Of a stretch of DNA of 64,000 nucleotides, positions 24,217 through 35,692 are shown piece by piece (position 1 is the stretch's first letter; each line of letters opens with the position of its first letter). Both the position numbers and the translations under genes were made by a program. This DNA is from Gigantopelta aegis. Taxonomy: Eukaryota > Mollusca > Gastropoda > Neomphalida > Peltospiridae. The DNA is taken from NCBI RefSeq assembly GCF_016097555.1, contig NC_054713.1, forward strand, positions 39,245,670 through 39,309,669, read 5' to 3'. Below the pieces are notes generated by a model. That model made no database searches and was not told the DNA's origin. It saw only the letters and a program-made list of their open reading frames with translations.

Positions 24217-24943
24217 ACGTTTTTTCCTGATACTGTGGATGAGGGTTTGGTTGCAGTATTCTGTCAAAATTCATAGACCTTACTCTCGTTTATGGCCACA
24301 TTCATTTTATTCGCCTTTTATTCTTACATCTTGTTACTGGAATTGGTCCTGGATAAATTACAGTTTATATATGAAATGTTGTTACTCCATAATACCTACA
24401 TGTAGGGTTATCCTGTAGATCTCCAAAGGCAGCTGAAAGACGGAACTTGATACCATGACAGATAATTAACTACATACAAATCAGTGTAATTATGATTATC
24501 CTTTCATCGTACCTACCACGTATAACATTATGATGAATTAAAAAGATATCTACAGATACAAACTACATGTTTGAAACTTTGCTTTGATAAAAAATACTTC
24601 AAAATAAAGCATTTTTTTCACGAAAATTCACCAAATCATATTTACCGGGTATTCATATAATTACGATGCACATGAAAAGCACACCATTTTAGAATTGAAC
24701 GTGAAAGTTTTTGAGTTTCATGCTAGTATGAAACGCAAAACCGCTTTACACACTGTATGAATGGCGTATGGATGGGCGCCATTTTTTTTTATTACTGTCC
24801 AGATTTACCAATTACGACGTTGAAATTACAGTTATAAAATTTTGAGTGCGTGATAATTCCATGTGTTGATAGATTTGACATGGAGAAAGTGGTTTCAATG
24901 TTTCCGGAAATGGATGAAACAGGTGTGTCGCGACTTTCTGTGT
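24217..24943. other. Non-coding stretch
   Basis: AT-rich; no coding signal or repeat recognised. Confidence 0.4.
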
Positions 24944-25183
24944 TTACTGGCCTTGTAATTGTGGATGTGGCGACAGGATGGTTTTGGCTTGTGTGACTTC
25001 AAGTGGTGCGACACAAGTATTCGTGAGATTTGACAGTGCCATGCTCATGTTTAGTTTTTGGAAAGTGGAACATTCTCTGTTGTAGCTTCGAATTGAAGCT
25101 TCGTTCCTGTGTCCCGACATGTACATGATATGCCTAGTTTCAAAACCCGACTCGTTTAAAGATTGCATCGCAGTGGCGCGCAA
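24944..25183 (-). pseudogene. Tyrosine-recombinase C-terminal remnant (Crypton/DIRS-like)
   Basis: The minus-strand frame begins LRATAMQSL and contains RHIMYMSGHRNEASIRSYN. This is the C-terminal catalytic block of a tyrosine recombinase: the RAT arginine, GHR with the conserved His and Arg, and the SY nucleophile spaced as in transposon-encoded enzymes. The upstream part is broken: a stop and extra bases lie just before LRATA (about 25185-25205), and no N-terminal domain follows to the right. The enzyme class fits Crypton- or DIRS-type elements, which integrate through a circular intermediate. Which of the two cannot be told from this piece. Confidence 0.55.
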
Positions 25184-26075
25184 ACTTAGAAACTATGTGT
25201 TGTGTACGTCATACTACAATGCCGTTGAATGCGCGTTACTGCTAATGGTTGGCATGAACTGACTAAATTTTGTTTTTGAAATCGCTTTTGTAAAATACCA
25301 AATTCCATTGGAATTATATACTTTTTTTGGATCGGCAAAATAGATTTTTAGCTGTGGGATTTTGAATTCACTATAAACATATAACGTAAGTAATTTCAAT
25401 AACTTTTAACCTTTAATAAAAATGTCTGAAGCGACCTATTTTGTATGGTATAATTTATATGTGAAGATGTTTAGAAGTTTGACAGCAGACGATTACTGTT
25501 TGATGTCTAAAAATAGAATCTCAAGGAAATTCCTCGGGGATTCCTTTGTTGACATAATTCATAAAGTAGTTCCGGCTATATAGCCAAAAATAGTGCTAAA
25601 CTGAGATTCATGGTGCTATGAATGCCAGTTTTTATCATCACGTGATACGAATTTGACCAATCCAAGGGTTTATAATAAAGGGATTTTTAGAGATTGGAAT
25701 TATAAAACATTAATGTTCCTGTAATTCCTATTTATATTTACAAACATGATTCTTGTCTGTTTTAAAATGTTCTGTGTGAAATATCACACTTTTATCAATG
25801 ACACACGGGGCTCTCACAGTGGCAAAAATCATGCTATTTTTCGGATTCAACAACAGTATTTTTTCTTACATTACGTATGCTCTATTGAACTTAGTATTTG
25901 TAATTTCTATCACAAGCAGATAGGCAGATAGCACACATTATCAGGCATTATTATATAACTAACCGTATTTGAAAATGTAGTATCTACCACATACGATCAG
26001 TCGTGTTTACATAAGGAACAGAAAACAAATGGGAGGAAAGTCGTATGTGTCAGTTTCGTGCAAATTCCTATCTGT
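25184..26075. other. Non-coding stretch
   Basis: No coding evidence. Short frames at 25214-25399 and 25746-25931 lack any motif. Confidence 0.4.
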
Positions 26076-26360
26076 AAGCGATGCTATTAGGGACACAGCT
26101 ACAAGTTTTTGTGACAATATGTAATCAGGTTGGGTGATTCTGAATATGCAAAAAAGAAGACGTTTTAGGTCGTATCTGGCTCTTACGACCTTCTGGCCCT
26201 CACGCGACGCTATATATATATATATATATATTGAACTGAGAGCTAAAAGGTCATAAGTGGCAGTTACGACCTAAAACACCTTTTTTGTATATTCGGAATC
26301 GCCATCCCCGATTACATATTGTGACAAAAAATTGTAGCTGTGTCCCTAATAGCATCGCTT
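26076..26360. mobile_element. Fold-back (palindromic) element, ~285 bp
   Basis: Two imperfect inverted arms of about 130 bp flank a short (TA)n centre at 26212-26230. The left arm carries AAGCGATGCTATTAGGGACA, AGCTACAAGTTTTTGTGACA and GTTTTAGGTCGTATCTGGC; the right arm carries their complements, ending TGTCCCTAATAGCATCGCTT. A related half (CTTCTGGCTCTCACGCGACT) occurs at 27194, next to a CT repeat. No coding sequence. Confidence 0.8.
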
Positions 26361-26632
26361 ATACAGAAAGAAATTTTTGGGTATGGCTCTATGGAATTGA
26401 ATGCAACAACAGTCAACAGGGATGGGGGTTTGGGGGTGGGGTGGGGTGGGGTGGGGGAGGGTCCTCCCTCAAAAAGAAAATGGGTTAAGTTTAAGGTTAG
26501 GATTAAGAAAATCATACAGTAATGATAAGAGTAATTAATTTTGTCAAAACGATAACTTAAAAAACAGTGCTGCAAAAATATTTGGATATGGCACCATACC
26601 CATTTTACTCTCTGGCAGAAACCCTGCACCAG
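26361..26632 (+). mobile_element. MITE copy 1 (TTTCTGCCAGA-type ends)
   Basis: Shares with 50446-50695 (opposite strand) and 53970-54180 the segments GAAATTTTTGGGTATGG, AAAGAAAATGGGTTA, GAAAATCATACAGTAATGAT and GTAATTAATTTTGTCAAAA. The ends are inverted (CAGAAAGAAATTTTTGGGTA / TACCCATTTTACTCTCTGGC). No open frame. The left end abuts the fold-back element at 26360. Confidence 0.75.
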
Positions 26633-27211
26633 ATAAGGTCGCACAAAATCAGGGGTGGGTCAAAGAAAACAAGGATTTCACGAGTCAGAGTAGTTTTTTC
26701 ACATCATTATTTTGTTCAATTGGTGATTTTATTTATTGTATTATTATTAACAAAAGTAAAATAACCTTTTTTCACGTAATATTTAGTTTAAGCGGTGATT
26801 TTATTAATAAGTACTTCTACTTGTATTCCTTTTTGAATGTTTGCTTCTAAATATTTTCTATTTACAAGCTTTCTCCTTTTTAAAAATAAATATGTGATTT
26901 GCAAAACTGAAATGTTTTAGAAGTGATGGTTCTTTCAGAATAAATATCCAAATTTACTTGATATACTGTTGGTCGTACATGACGCATTTAATTTAATCAT
27001 GAATAACTGTCGTAACTACAACTATTTAAGCAAATAACTAAAACACCTAATATGCTGTAAATACCGCAAAATATACACAGGAATCGTAAATACGTTCAGC
27101 TTTCATTGTCATTAAAACAAATTCGACATCCTAACTATAGTTCTCCTTTATTATCTCAGCTTTAAAAAAAAAAAAATTCATGCACTTACGTACTTCTGGC
27201 TCTCACGCGAC

Positions 27212-27392
<181 letters not shown>

Positions 27393-27420
27393 ATATATAT
27401 ACATAGATGATTCGTCACGA

Positions 27421-27478
27421 GTCTATGTTAATCGGCATTTGTCGAGGCTCTACCGAGACAAATACCGATTAACTAGAC
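27421..27478. repeat. 58-bp hairpin-forming inverted repeat
   Basis: The left arm GTCTATGTTAATCGGCATTT and right arm AAATACCGATTAACTAGAC pair across a loop of about 6 nt (AGGCTC) with a few mismatches. Possibly a MITE remnant. Confidence 0.7.
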
Positions 27479-27610
27479 GAGGTTGATATTTTACATATTA
27501 AAAAAACCGAGTAACGAATTCTATTTATCCTATAAAACTTCTAAAATAACATTCTATTATTCAGTCACAAATCAAATCATATATATATACTGTACATGTA
27601 TGTATATATA

Positions 27611-27642
<32 letters not shown>

Positions 27643-27645
<3 letters not shown>

Positions 27646-27691
27646 CCATCGAATGTCATGGAAACCCCAAACAACGTCGATGACACAGACG
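27643..27691 (+). pseudogene. Truncated copy of the exon cassette (copy 0)
   Basis: The last 49 nt match the 3' end of the cassette exons: same frame, same donor (GAC G|GTATCT), encoding PSNVMETPNNVDDTD where intact copies have IDDVD. The 5' three quarters and the acceptor are replaced by a (TA)n tract at about 27583-27642. This exon can no longer be spliced in as such. Confidence 0.6.
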
Positions 27692-28047
27692 GTATCTTGG
27701 AAACATATATATATTTATCATATAATATCTTACATTTCTAGTGTAATCAAACTATGTGATATTTTGCATATCACATACTTTAAGAATTTGATAAATTTGC
27801 AAATTAGATGTAAATTAATCGAGGTCACAGCACTAGTTTTATTAACATTTAAGGAAACGTACTAGGGTGAGACTCCATAATTGACGTATGCATTCAGTGT
27901 CATCAAAGAAAACGCATTTTAACAGCAACCTTACACAGAAAAGTTTATTTTTATGTAAGGATATCGAAAATGACGTCATTCAAGTTGTACATCATTTGCT
28001 TCCTAGAGGCTCACATAATATAATTTGTATTCCTATATATGATAATG

Positions 28048-28417
28048 ATCTGTCTGTCTCTGTCTCTCTCTTTTCACTGTGTCTCTCTCTGTCTCTCTGT
28101 TTCTGTCTCCGTGTGTCTGTCTCTCTCTGTTTATATATGTCTCTCTATATGTCTCTGTCTCTCTCTGTTTCTCTTTATCTCTGTCTGTCTCTTTCCATCT
28201 CTGTCTGTCTCTCTCTGTCTCTGTCTCTCTGTTTCTGTCTCCGTGTGTCTGCCTCTCTCTGTTTATATCTGTCTCTCTATATGTCTCTGTCTCTGTCTGT
28301 CTCTTTTTCTCTTTCTGTCTGTCTCTGTCTCTTTCCATCTCTGTCTGTCTCTCTTTCTGTCTATCTCTGTCTCTTTCCATCTCTATCTGTCTTTCTTTGT
28401 CTCTCTGCCTCTGTCTG

Positions 28418-28498
<81 letters not shown>

Positions 28499-28523
28499 TT
28501 CTCTGTATGTCTCTGTTCTCTCT

Positions 28524-28587
<64 letters not shown>
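28048..28587. repeat. CT/TCTG-rich tract then (TA)n before cassette exon 1
   Basis: About 480 nt of CTCT/TCTG-rich sequence followed by (TA)n, ending about 18 nt before the acceptor. It gives three long artefactual open frames. Similar tracts precede the other cassettes at about 29407-29750, 30535-30825 and 36075-36515. Confidence 0.95.
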
Positions 28588-28589
<2 letters not shown>

Positions 28590-28605
28590 TGTTTTACTCT
28601 TTCAG

Positions 28606-28794
28606 TGTTAACAACAACGAAAGGGAACCAACTTCGTTTCCAAATTTTGGCACCTCCATTGGCTCCGACTTTGCCATTAGTTGCAACTGCTACAATCCCC
28701 GATGTGCACCCAATCGTTCAGGCGCCAACAGGCAATGACATCCCTATGCTATCGAGTGCTGTGGCAACACCAAAGAACATCGATGATGTAGACG
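28606..28794 (+). CDS. Tandem cassette exon, copy 1 (189 nt, phase 1-1)
   Basis: Acceptor TACTCTTTCAG ends at 28605 and the donor G|GTATCT starts at 28795. The only frame open through the exon starts from a split codon (G|TG) and reads VLTTTKGNQLRFQILAPP, a Thr/Ala/Pro-rich middle, then IPMLSS and IDDVD, ending in phase 1. The length of 63 codons keeps the reading frame if the exon is included, skipped or repeated. Substitutions relative to copies 2 and 3 keep the frame open. It has one Thr more than they do. No domain family recognised. The exon lies in a unit repeated about every 1.1 kb. Confidence 0.6.
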
Positions 28795-29500
28795 GTATCT
28801 GGGAAATATTTATATATTTATCATATAATATCTTACATTTCCAGTGCAATCAAAGTATGTGATATTTTGCAGATCACATACTTTAAGTATTTTGCAAATT
28901 AGATGTAAATTAATTGAGGTCACGACACTAGTTTTATTGACATTTAAGCAAACGTACTAGGGAGAGACACTATAATTGACGTATGCATTCATAGTCATCA
29001 AATAAAAACAATTCAACAGCAACTGTACACTGAAAGGTGTCCAGCGTTCAGAAAACAGAAAACGTTAATCACTAGTTTATTTTTATGTAAGGATATGGAA
29101 AATGACGTCTTTCAAGTTGGATGTCATTTGCATAAAAAAAACCACGTCACACATTCTTACATTATTTGAATATCTAGTAATGACAGACTGGAATTAAATT
29201 TCTGTGTACGGTTTACAAAAAAGCCCCACTCTGTATTAAGTTAGAGATTAAATGATAAAGATATTATTGCCCTCGTGTATTTCGGTATCGTATATATATC
29301 ATATATTAGGATAAAAGTAATGTATTATGCTTGCTAGTGACTTGCGTAATATAATTTGTATTCCTATAGATGATAATGATGACAATGGACAACACTCTGG
29401 TAATAACCCCTGTCTCTCTGTCTCTGTGTGTCTCTCTCTGTCTCTCCTCTCTGTGTTTCTCTCTCTAACTCTCTCTCCTCTCCCTGTCTGTCTCTATCTA

Positions 29501-29577
<77 letters not shown>

Positions 29578-29769
29578 GTCTCTTTCTGTCTCTGTCTCTG
29601 TCTCTGTCTGTTTCTCTCTCTGTGTATCTGTGTCTGTCTCTCTCTGTTTCTCTGTCTGTGCCTGTCTGTCTATCTCTCTCTGTCTCTCTATATGTCTCTG
29701 TCTGTCTCAGTCTCTGCTTCTCTGTATCTGTCTCTCTCTCTATATATATATCGTGTTTTACTCTTTCAG

Positions 29770-29955
29770 TGTTAACAACAAAAGGGAACCAATTTCGTTT
29801 CCAAATATTGGCACCTCCTTTGGCTCCGACTTCGCTATTAGTTACAACTGCTACAATCCCCGATGTGCACCCAAGTGTTCAGGCGCCAACAGACAATGAC
29901 ATCCCAATGCTATCGAGTGTCGTGGCAACACCAAAGAACATCGATGATGTAGACG
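29770..29955 (+). CDS. Tandem cassette exon, copy 2 (186 nt, phase 1-1)
   Basis: Same acceptor (TTTCAG at 29764-29769) and donor (G|GTATCT at 29956). Reads VLTTKGNQFRFQILAPP ... IDDVD in 62 codons; relative to copy 1 exactly one codon is missing, so the frame is kept. Upstream is about 340 nt of CT-rich sequence and a short TATATATATCG. It could join copy 1 or copy 3 in frame, or be an alternative to either. Confidence 0.6.
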
Positions 29956-30843
29956 GTATCTGGGAAATATATATATATTTATCGTATAAAATCTTACATT
30001 TCCAGTGCAATTTGATAATTTTGCAAATTAGATGTAAATTAATTGAGGTCACGGCACTAGTTTTATTGACATTTAAGCAAACGTACTAGGGTGAGACTCC
30101 ATAATTGACGTATGAATTTATAGTCATCAAACAAAAACAATTCAATAGCAACTTTACACTGAAAGATGTCCAGCGTTCAGAAAAGAAAAAACATTAATCA
30201 CTAGTTTATTTTCATGTAAGGATATCGAAAATGACGTCTTTCAAGTTGGACGTCAGTTGCATTAAAAAAAAACTATGTCACAGATTCTTACGTTATTTGA
30301 ATATCTAGTAATGACAGACTGGAATTAAAGTTGTGTGTACAATTTACAAAAAGCCCCACGCTGTATTAAGTTAGAGATTAAATGATAAAGATATTATTAC
30401 CCTTGTGTGTTTCGGTATCGTATATATCATATACTAGGATAAAAGTAATGTATTATGCTTGCTAGTGGCTCGCATAATATAATTTTTATTCCTATATATG
30501 ATAACGATGACAATGAACAACACTGGTAATAACCCCTGTCTGTCTGTCTCTATGTCTGTCTCTGTCTCTGTACTCTCTGTCTGTCTCTCTCTGTCTCTGT
30601 CTGTCTGTCTCTCTCTCTCTGTCTTTTCTCTGTCTCTATCTCTTTCTGTCTCTGTCTCTCTCTGTCTCTGTTTTTCTCTGTGTTTATCTGTCTCTGTCTC
30701 TCTCTGTTTCTCTGTCTCTGCCTGTCTGTCTGTTTTTCTCTGTTTCTCTATCTCTCTCTCTCTATATATATGTCTCTGTCTGTCTCAGTCTCTGTTTCTC
30801 TGTATCTGTCTCTCTCTATATATATCGTGTTTTACTCTTTCAG

Positions 30844-31029
30844 TGTTAACGAGAAAAGGGAACCAATTTCGTTTCCAAATATTGGCACCTCCTATGGCTC
30901 CGACTTCGCTATTAGTTACAAGTGCTACAATCCCCGATGTGCACCCAAGTGTTCAGGCGCCAACAGACAATGAAATCCCAATGCTATCGAGTGTCGTGGC
31001 AACACCAAAGAACACCGATGATGTAGACG
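30844..31029 (+). CDS. Tandem cassette exon, copy 3 (186 nt, phase 1-1)
   Basis: Acceptor TTTCAG ends at 30843; donor G|GTATCT starts at 31030. It differs from copy 2 at a handful of residues (for example TR for TT, PPM for PPL, NE for ND, NT for NI) and keeps the frame open. The following intron carries the LINE insertion at 31272. Confidence 0.6.
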
Positions 31030-31506
31030 GTATCTGTAAAATATATATATATATTTATCATATAATATCTTACATTTCCAGTGCAATCAAAGTATGTGAT
31101 ATTTTGCAGATCACATACGTTAACTATTTGATAATTTTGCAAATTAAATGTAAATTAATTGAGGTCACGGTACTAGTTTTATTGACATTTAAGCAAACGT
31201 ACTAGGGTGAGACTCCATAATTGACGTATGCATTCATAGTCATCAAACAAAAACAATTCAACAGCAACTTTGATGACTAGTATCTTATCAGCGAGACGGT
31301 AGGACGTGTTTTGTCGGAGCTCCGCCAATCTTAATATGTTCAATATCCTGTTTCTTTTGTTTTAATTTTTTATCAGTTATAAGATGTAAATGTCTGTATT
31401 AATTCATATATATGTACATGTGAAGAATGCGAGAATACCGTTGCAGTGAAACATCGGTAAAAAGAAGAGAACTGTGGTTAATGACGAGAATACATGTGGT
31501 TCCAAC

Positions 31507-32794
31507 ATGGCGGCAAGCCGTTTCTACAGGAGTACACCACAGAAAACGCCAGTCAGTTCTGAGTTACATGGGAGTGGACTGCCGACATCTCCAAAACATT
31601 GTACTACTGGAAACAATGTTATTATCAGCGAGCTGCTTTGTTTTGTAATAAACAAAATGGATGTATTATCGCATGATACCATTGTAAAATTGTGTTCTGA
31701 TGTTTTTACAGATCACGAAGTTGAGGATGCTAAGACAATCTTATTTGACCTTTGCTGTAATACGGAAAGTTGTGGACGTATGATAAAACGAAAGGGTGTT
31801 GAAAAGAAAAAAGAATAACATTCATGATATTTTGAATTTGCTGCATAACACTGAACCAGATGATGTACCATGCTTCGCTGCGAAAGATCTGAATAAACTG
31901 CCGTCAATTCTTTACAATCATATGGACATGGCCATTATTTTTAAGGAACTTGAAATAATGAAAGGCAGTATTGCCTCTTTGCAAACAGCCCAGATGGCCA
32001 CTGCTGAGATATGTCGAAGTACATTCCAGAATAAAAAAGATTGTGCATGTTCAGTGGGGTTGGCTGTCGATGTAAGCCAAGAAAATGATGAAGATACTGA
32101 TATTGTGAGTTCTTCACACGTGAATGATTGTGTACACGACAGTGGTTTAGAGGCGGAAACAGTCACACCTAGCGACATTAATATCTTGAAACAAAGCCAA
32201 AATGTAACAACAGAAAAGGAAGATGGTGAACTAGATGACAGCATAACACATGCAAAACAGCTGATACGAAATTGCAAAACCCCTAATAGGCAATCGAGCC
32301 CAGTACGACCAGATGAGCCTTTATCTCATGTTACTAGGGAGATGTCTCAACACACAGGGACTGCACGCAGTTTTGCTGATATGGCTGCTGGATTGGCATC
32401 TAATGGTATGGAGCTGAATAGAGAAAAGAAAACAAGAAAAGCTGTTCCGCACAGAAGTGGTGTTGATTCAGAGGGATTTAAGTTTGTTGGTCCGAAGCGA
32501 AAAATGCCGGTAGTAATAGGAACCGCACAGTCATCGGCACTGCGGGGAGTCAAATCTACACCGGTACCCGTTTTCGTAACCAGATTAGCGCCGGGAACTA
32601 AGGAGTCGGACATACTTGATTACGTAAGGTCAGTGCTGGGGATTGATGTCTGGTGTGAAAACTCAGAACACGATATGACACCTATTCGTCGTTTAAAAAT
32701 CCTTGTTGACTCCAAAAACATCGATAAACTAATGAGTCCTAACGTGTGGCCAGAAGAAGTTTTAGTTCGAAAGTTTTATGTGATACGACATTAG
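31507..32794 (+). CDS. LINE ORF1 protein, with one frameshift
   Basis: Starts at ATG 31507 (MAASRFYRSTPQK) and runs in one frame to a stop at 31816-31818. It resumes in the +1 register through KKNNIHDILNLL to 32794. The shift falls within the A-rich run GAAAAGAAAAAAG (about 31801-31813), where a one-base insertion or an assembly error is plausible. Content: a helical N-terminal region, a segment with PDDVPCFAAKDLNKLP, and a charged middle, then a C-terminal region (VFVTRLAPGTKESDILDYVR) resembling the RNA-binding RRM-like part seen in ORF1 proteins of this group. ORF1 proteins bind element RNA and help assemble the ribonucleoprotein. The stop lies eight bases before the ORF2 ATG. Confidence 0.75.
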
Positions 32795-32802
32795 CAAATA
32801 TC

Positions 32803-35610
32803 ATGAAAGAAGAAATTAAGATATGCTCATACAACTGTCGGTCTCTTAAAACATCGGTGCCAGATATTCATGAATTATGTGATGCTAATGATATATGTTT
32901 GTTGCAGGAGCACTGGTTAGCAGACTATGATTTGTCAAAACTCTCTTACATACACGGTGATTTTTATGCTCGAGGGGTATCTGCTATGGATACTAGCAGT
33001 AATCTACTAGCCGGACCTCCATATGGTGGAGTGGCTATTCTATGGAGGAAGACACTCGGCAGTTTAGTTAATGTGTGTTCATATGACGATAGTAGAATAA
33101 TAGGATTAGAATTAAATTGTGCATCATCGAAAGTACTTATCTTGTGTGTTTACTTACCGACTGATTCGCCTGAAAATTGGGAGGATTACGTCTCGTACCT
33201 TGGAAAATTGCATGCCATATCAGAGGAATCCAACACTCCAAATGTGTACATAGTCGGTGATTGGAATGCCAATATTAAGCGGCAGTCAAGGTTTGGTGCT
33301 GAATTATATAATATGTGTTCAGAACATGGTTATATATTATCGGATGCTGTTCTTTTAAGTACAGATACGTACACATATATTAGTGAGGCGCATGCGACAA
33401 CGTCATGGCTAGACCACTGTTTGGCTACTACAGCTGCACACAATGCAATAACTAATATGAATATACTACATGACATTGCGCCATGGGATCATCTGCCATT
33501 ACAATTCACCATCAGTGTGAACAGTTTGACCAAATGCAATTTAGCCAAAAATCACATACTGCCAAGAACGTCTGTAAACTGGTCAAAAGTTACTGCTAAT
33601 GATATAAAAACGTATAGAGCTGAGTCAGATATTTCCTTGTCTCAAATCTTTTTTCCTAATGATGCAATTTCTTGTAAAACTCCAAACTGCAATATATCTG
33701 GTCATCTACATGGTATTGATAGTTTATATAATGAAATTGTTAATGCATTAAAATTGGTATCTCAATATTTGATTAAAGGTAATAGTGACAATCACAAAAA
33801 TGTGCCTGGGTGGAATAACTACGTAAAAGATCTACATCTCATTGCTCGAGAGGCCTACTTGTTATGGCGAGACAATGGTAAACCTAGAACAGGACTTATA
33901 TGTGAAAATATGAACAAAACACGTAGGCAGTTTAAATACGCTCTTAGAATGTGTCAAAATGAGAACGATAGAATGAAGGCAGATGCTATAGCACAAAATT
34001 TGACCGACATGAACTTTCGTGAATTTTGGAAAAATATTTCTACAGAAAATAATAAACGAACTCTATTGGCAACAACTGTGGATGGTGTGACCGGGGAAGA
34101 GAATATTGCAGGTTTGTTTAAAGAACATTATAAAGAACTTCTAAATTCTGTGACGGGTCAGCATCATCGAGCATATGTTGAAGAGTATATTGCTAATGAT
34201 TCAAGTTATGTTGCTGAAATGAACGTAAATCCCAATGAGGTAAAAGAGTTTGTTTTTAAACTTAGCAGTGGGAAATCAGCAGGGAATGACGGCCTCTCAG
34301 CGGAACATCTCCAATATGCGTCCAAGAGATTATTCGTTCTATTATCAGTTTGTTTCAGTGCCATGCTTGTACACGGGCATGTATCTAGTAGTATGACAGA
34401 TGTTATTCTTGTTCCTATTGTGAAAAACAAAACCGGAGACATAACGGATAAAGGCAATTACCGTCCAATTGCATTAGCAACTGTGATATCAAAAGTTATG
34501 GAACATGTACTGTTGTCACAAACAGACCTGAGTACATCGGACTATCAGTTTGGTTTTAAAAGTGGGACATCCACCGATATGTGTTTATTTGCTTTTAAGG
34601 AAGTTATTAATTTTTACATTTCACAAGGTAGTCCTGTGTATGTTTGCTTTTTGGATGCGAAAAAAGCCTTTGACCGAGTAAATCACTGGACATTATATAT
34701 GACACTTTTGAAAAAAGGCGTGCCTACTTTTGTAGTTCGCTTTCTCAAAGCATGGTATTTAACCCAATTGTTTAGTGTAAAATGGGGTGCATATATTTCC
34801 TGTAAGTTTAATGTAACAAATGGCGTCCATCAAGGTGGGATTATGTCACCCTTATTATTTAATATATATATTGATGACCTTAACCTACAGTTGTCAAAAT
34901 GTGCAGTTGGGTGTAATGTTGGTGGGGTGTTTCTAAATAACTTCAGTTTTGCTGATGATATGTCACTTCTTTGCCCATCTATTTCTGCATTAAGAAAAAT
35001 GTTAACGATTTGCAAGAAATTTGCAGAAGATTATGATATTATATATAATACAATGAAAACTGTTTGTATGTGTATTGAGCCAGAAACTCTGAAGTTGATC
35101 AATGTGCCTTCGATATATTTGTGTGGTGATGTACTGAAATTTGTTGACAATTATAAATATCTAGGTCATATTATATGCAAAAACATGAAAGACGATAAAG
35201 ACATTAAACAACAGTATAGAGCCCTTTGTGTACGTGCAAACATGTTGTTGCGGCGATTTGCAAAATGTTCAGAATCTGTTAAAACACAATTATTTGTGAG
35301 TTATTGTAGTAATTTGTACGCGGGTGCATTATGGGTGAAATTTACGCAGGATACCATGAAGGATCTTAACATATGTTATAATAATGCATACCGATGGATG
35401 ATCGGACAACGACGACCATACAGTGCCAGCAAGATGTTTGTCAGTCATCGAGTAAAAAGCTTTGGCGCTTTACTTCGCTCAACAGCATATTCGCTGAAGA
35501 GCAGAATCGAAACAACTTCAAACGACCTACTTGCCCACCTGCGGTGTACAACTGTGTACGTCAAATCTGTATGTGTAAATCGCTGGCACAAGCTGCTGTA
35601 TATTATGTAA
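32803..35610 (+). CDS. LINE ORF2: AP endonuclease and reverse transcriptase, intact
   Basis: 935 residues from the ATG at 32803; an upstream in-frame codon at 32746 overlaps ORF1 and is less likely. The N-terminal apurinic-type endonuclease has CSYNCRSL, LLQEHWL, VGDWNANI (about residue 153), SWLDHCL and a WDHLPL catalytic-His motif. It nicks target DNA. The reverse transcriptase follows from about residue 470: KSAGNDGLSAEHL, NYRPIAL, motif A AFDRV (622), motif B GGIMSPLLFNIYIDD, motif C FADD (716-719) and YKYLGHI. All catalytic residues are present. The C-terminus is the usual thumb-like domain with no RNase H. It copies RNA at the nicked target. Confidence 0.92.
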   Translation: MKEEIKICSYNCRSLKTSVPDIHELCDANDICLLQEHWLADYDLSKLSYIHGDFYARGVSAMDTSSNLLAGPPYGGVAILWRKTLGSLVNVCSYDDSRIIGLELNCASSKVLILCVYLPTDSPENWEDYVSYLGKLHAISEESNTPNVYIVGDWNANIKRQSRFGAELYNMCSEHGYILSDAVLLSTDTYTYISEAHATTSWLDHCLATTAAHNAITNMNILHDIAPWDHLPLQFTISVNSLTKCNLAKNHILPRTSVNWSKVTANDIKTYRAESDISLSQIFFPNDAISCKTPNCNISGHLHGIDSLYNEIVNALKLVSQYLIKGNSDNHKNVPGWNNYVKDLHLIAREAYLLWRDNGKPRTGLICENMNKTRRQFKYALRMCQNENDRMKADAIAQNLTDMNFREFWKNISTENNKRTLLATTVDGVTGEENIAGLFKEHYKELLNSVTGQHHRAYVEEYIANDSSYVAEMNVNPNEVKEFVFKLSSGKSAGNDGLSAEHLQYASKRLFVLLSVCFSAMLVHGHVSSSMTDVILVPIVKNKTGDITDKGNYRPIALATVISKVMEHVLLSQTDLSTSDYQFGFKSGTSTDMCLFAFKEVINFYISQGSPVYVCFLDAKKAFDRVNHWTLYMTLLKKGVPTFVVRFLKAWYLTQLFSVKWGAYISCKFNVTNGVHQGGIMSPLLFNIYIDDLNLQLSKCAVGCNVGGVFLNNFSFADDMSLLCPSISALRKMLTICKKFAEDYDIIYNTMKTVCMCIEPETLKLINVPSIYLCGDVLKFVDNYKYLGHIICKNMKDDKDIKQQYRALCVRANMLLRRFAKCSESVKTQLFVSYCSNLYAGALWVKFTQDTMKDLNICYNNAYRWMIGQRRPYSASKMFVSHRVKSFGALLRSTAYSLKSRIETTSNDLLAHLRCTTVYVKSVCVNRWHKLLYIM

Positions 35611-35692
35611 TCAGTTTTGTAGGTGATGTTTATATATGTTCTATGGATCTCTAATCTGAAATAAAAATCTATTATTATTATTATTATTATTT

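Larger units (their letters stand above)
27850..31271 (+). repeat. Tandem ~1.1-kb segmental units carrying the cassette exons
   Basis: Each unit repeats in order: GTACTAGGG(T/A)GAGACTCCATA-type sequence, AGCAACTTTACACTGAAAGG, GTAAGGATATCGAAAATGAC, AATATAATTTGTATTCCTAT, a CT/TCTG-rich block, TATATATATCG, the exon, and a short 3' intron part containing TTAATTGAGGTCACG. Exon-to-exon spacing is 1164 bp and 1074 bp. A fourth unit is split by the LINE and resumes at 35693. The divergence is low, so the duplications are fairly recent. Confidence 0.85.
31272..35689 (+). mobile_element. CR1/L2-like non-LTR retrotransposon (LINE), near full length
   Basis: A 4.4-kb insertion splits the cassette unit between AGCAACTT (31263-31270) and TACACTAAAAGG (35693). 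In uninterrupted copies these read continuously as AGCAACTTTACACTGAAAGG, so both junctions are defined. It has a 5' leader of about 235 bp, ORF1 (frameshifted), ORF2 (intact) and an (ATT)n tail (35671-35689). At most TTT is duplicated at the target, as is common for CR1/L2-group elements. The intact ORF2 suggests recent activity. Confidence 0.9.

Noticed and set aside
27888..28862. 324-codon plus-strand open frame
   Set aside because: Most of it is Ser/Leu/Cys from the CT-rich tract and Ile/Tyr from TA repeats; only the 189-nt cassette exon inside it has splice borders and is kept.
31801..31818. Programmed frameshift in LINE ORF1 (A-run)
   Set aside because: An A6G heptamer is present, but continuation needs a +1 shift, not the -1 shift such heptamers support; mutation or base-call error is simpler.
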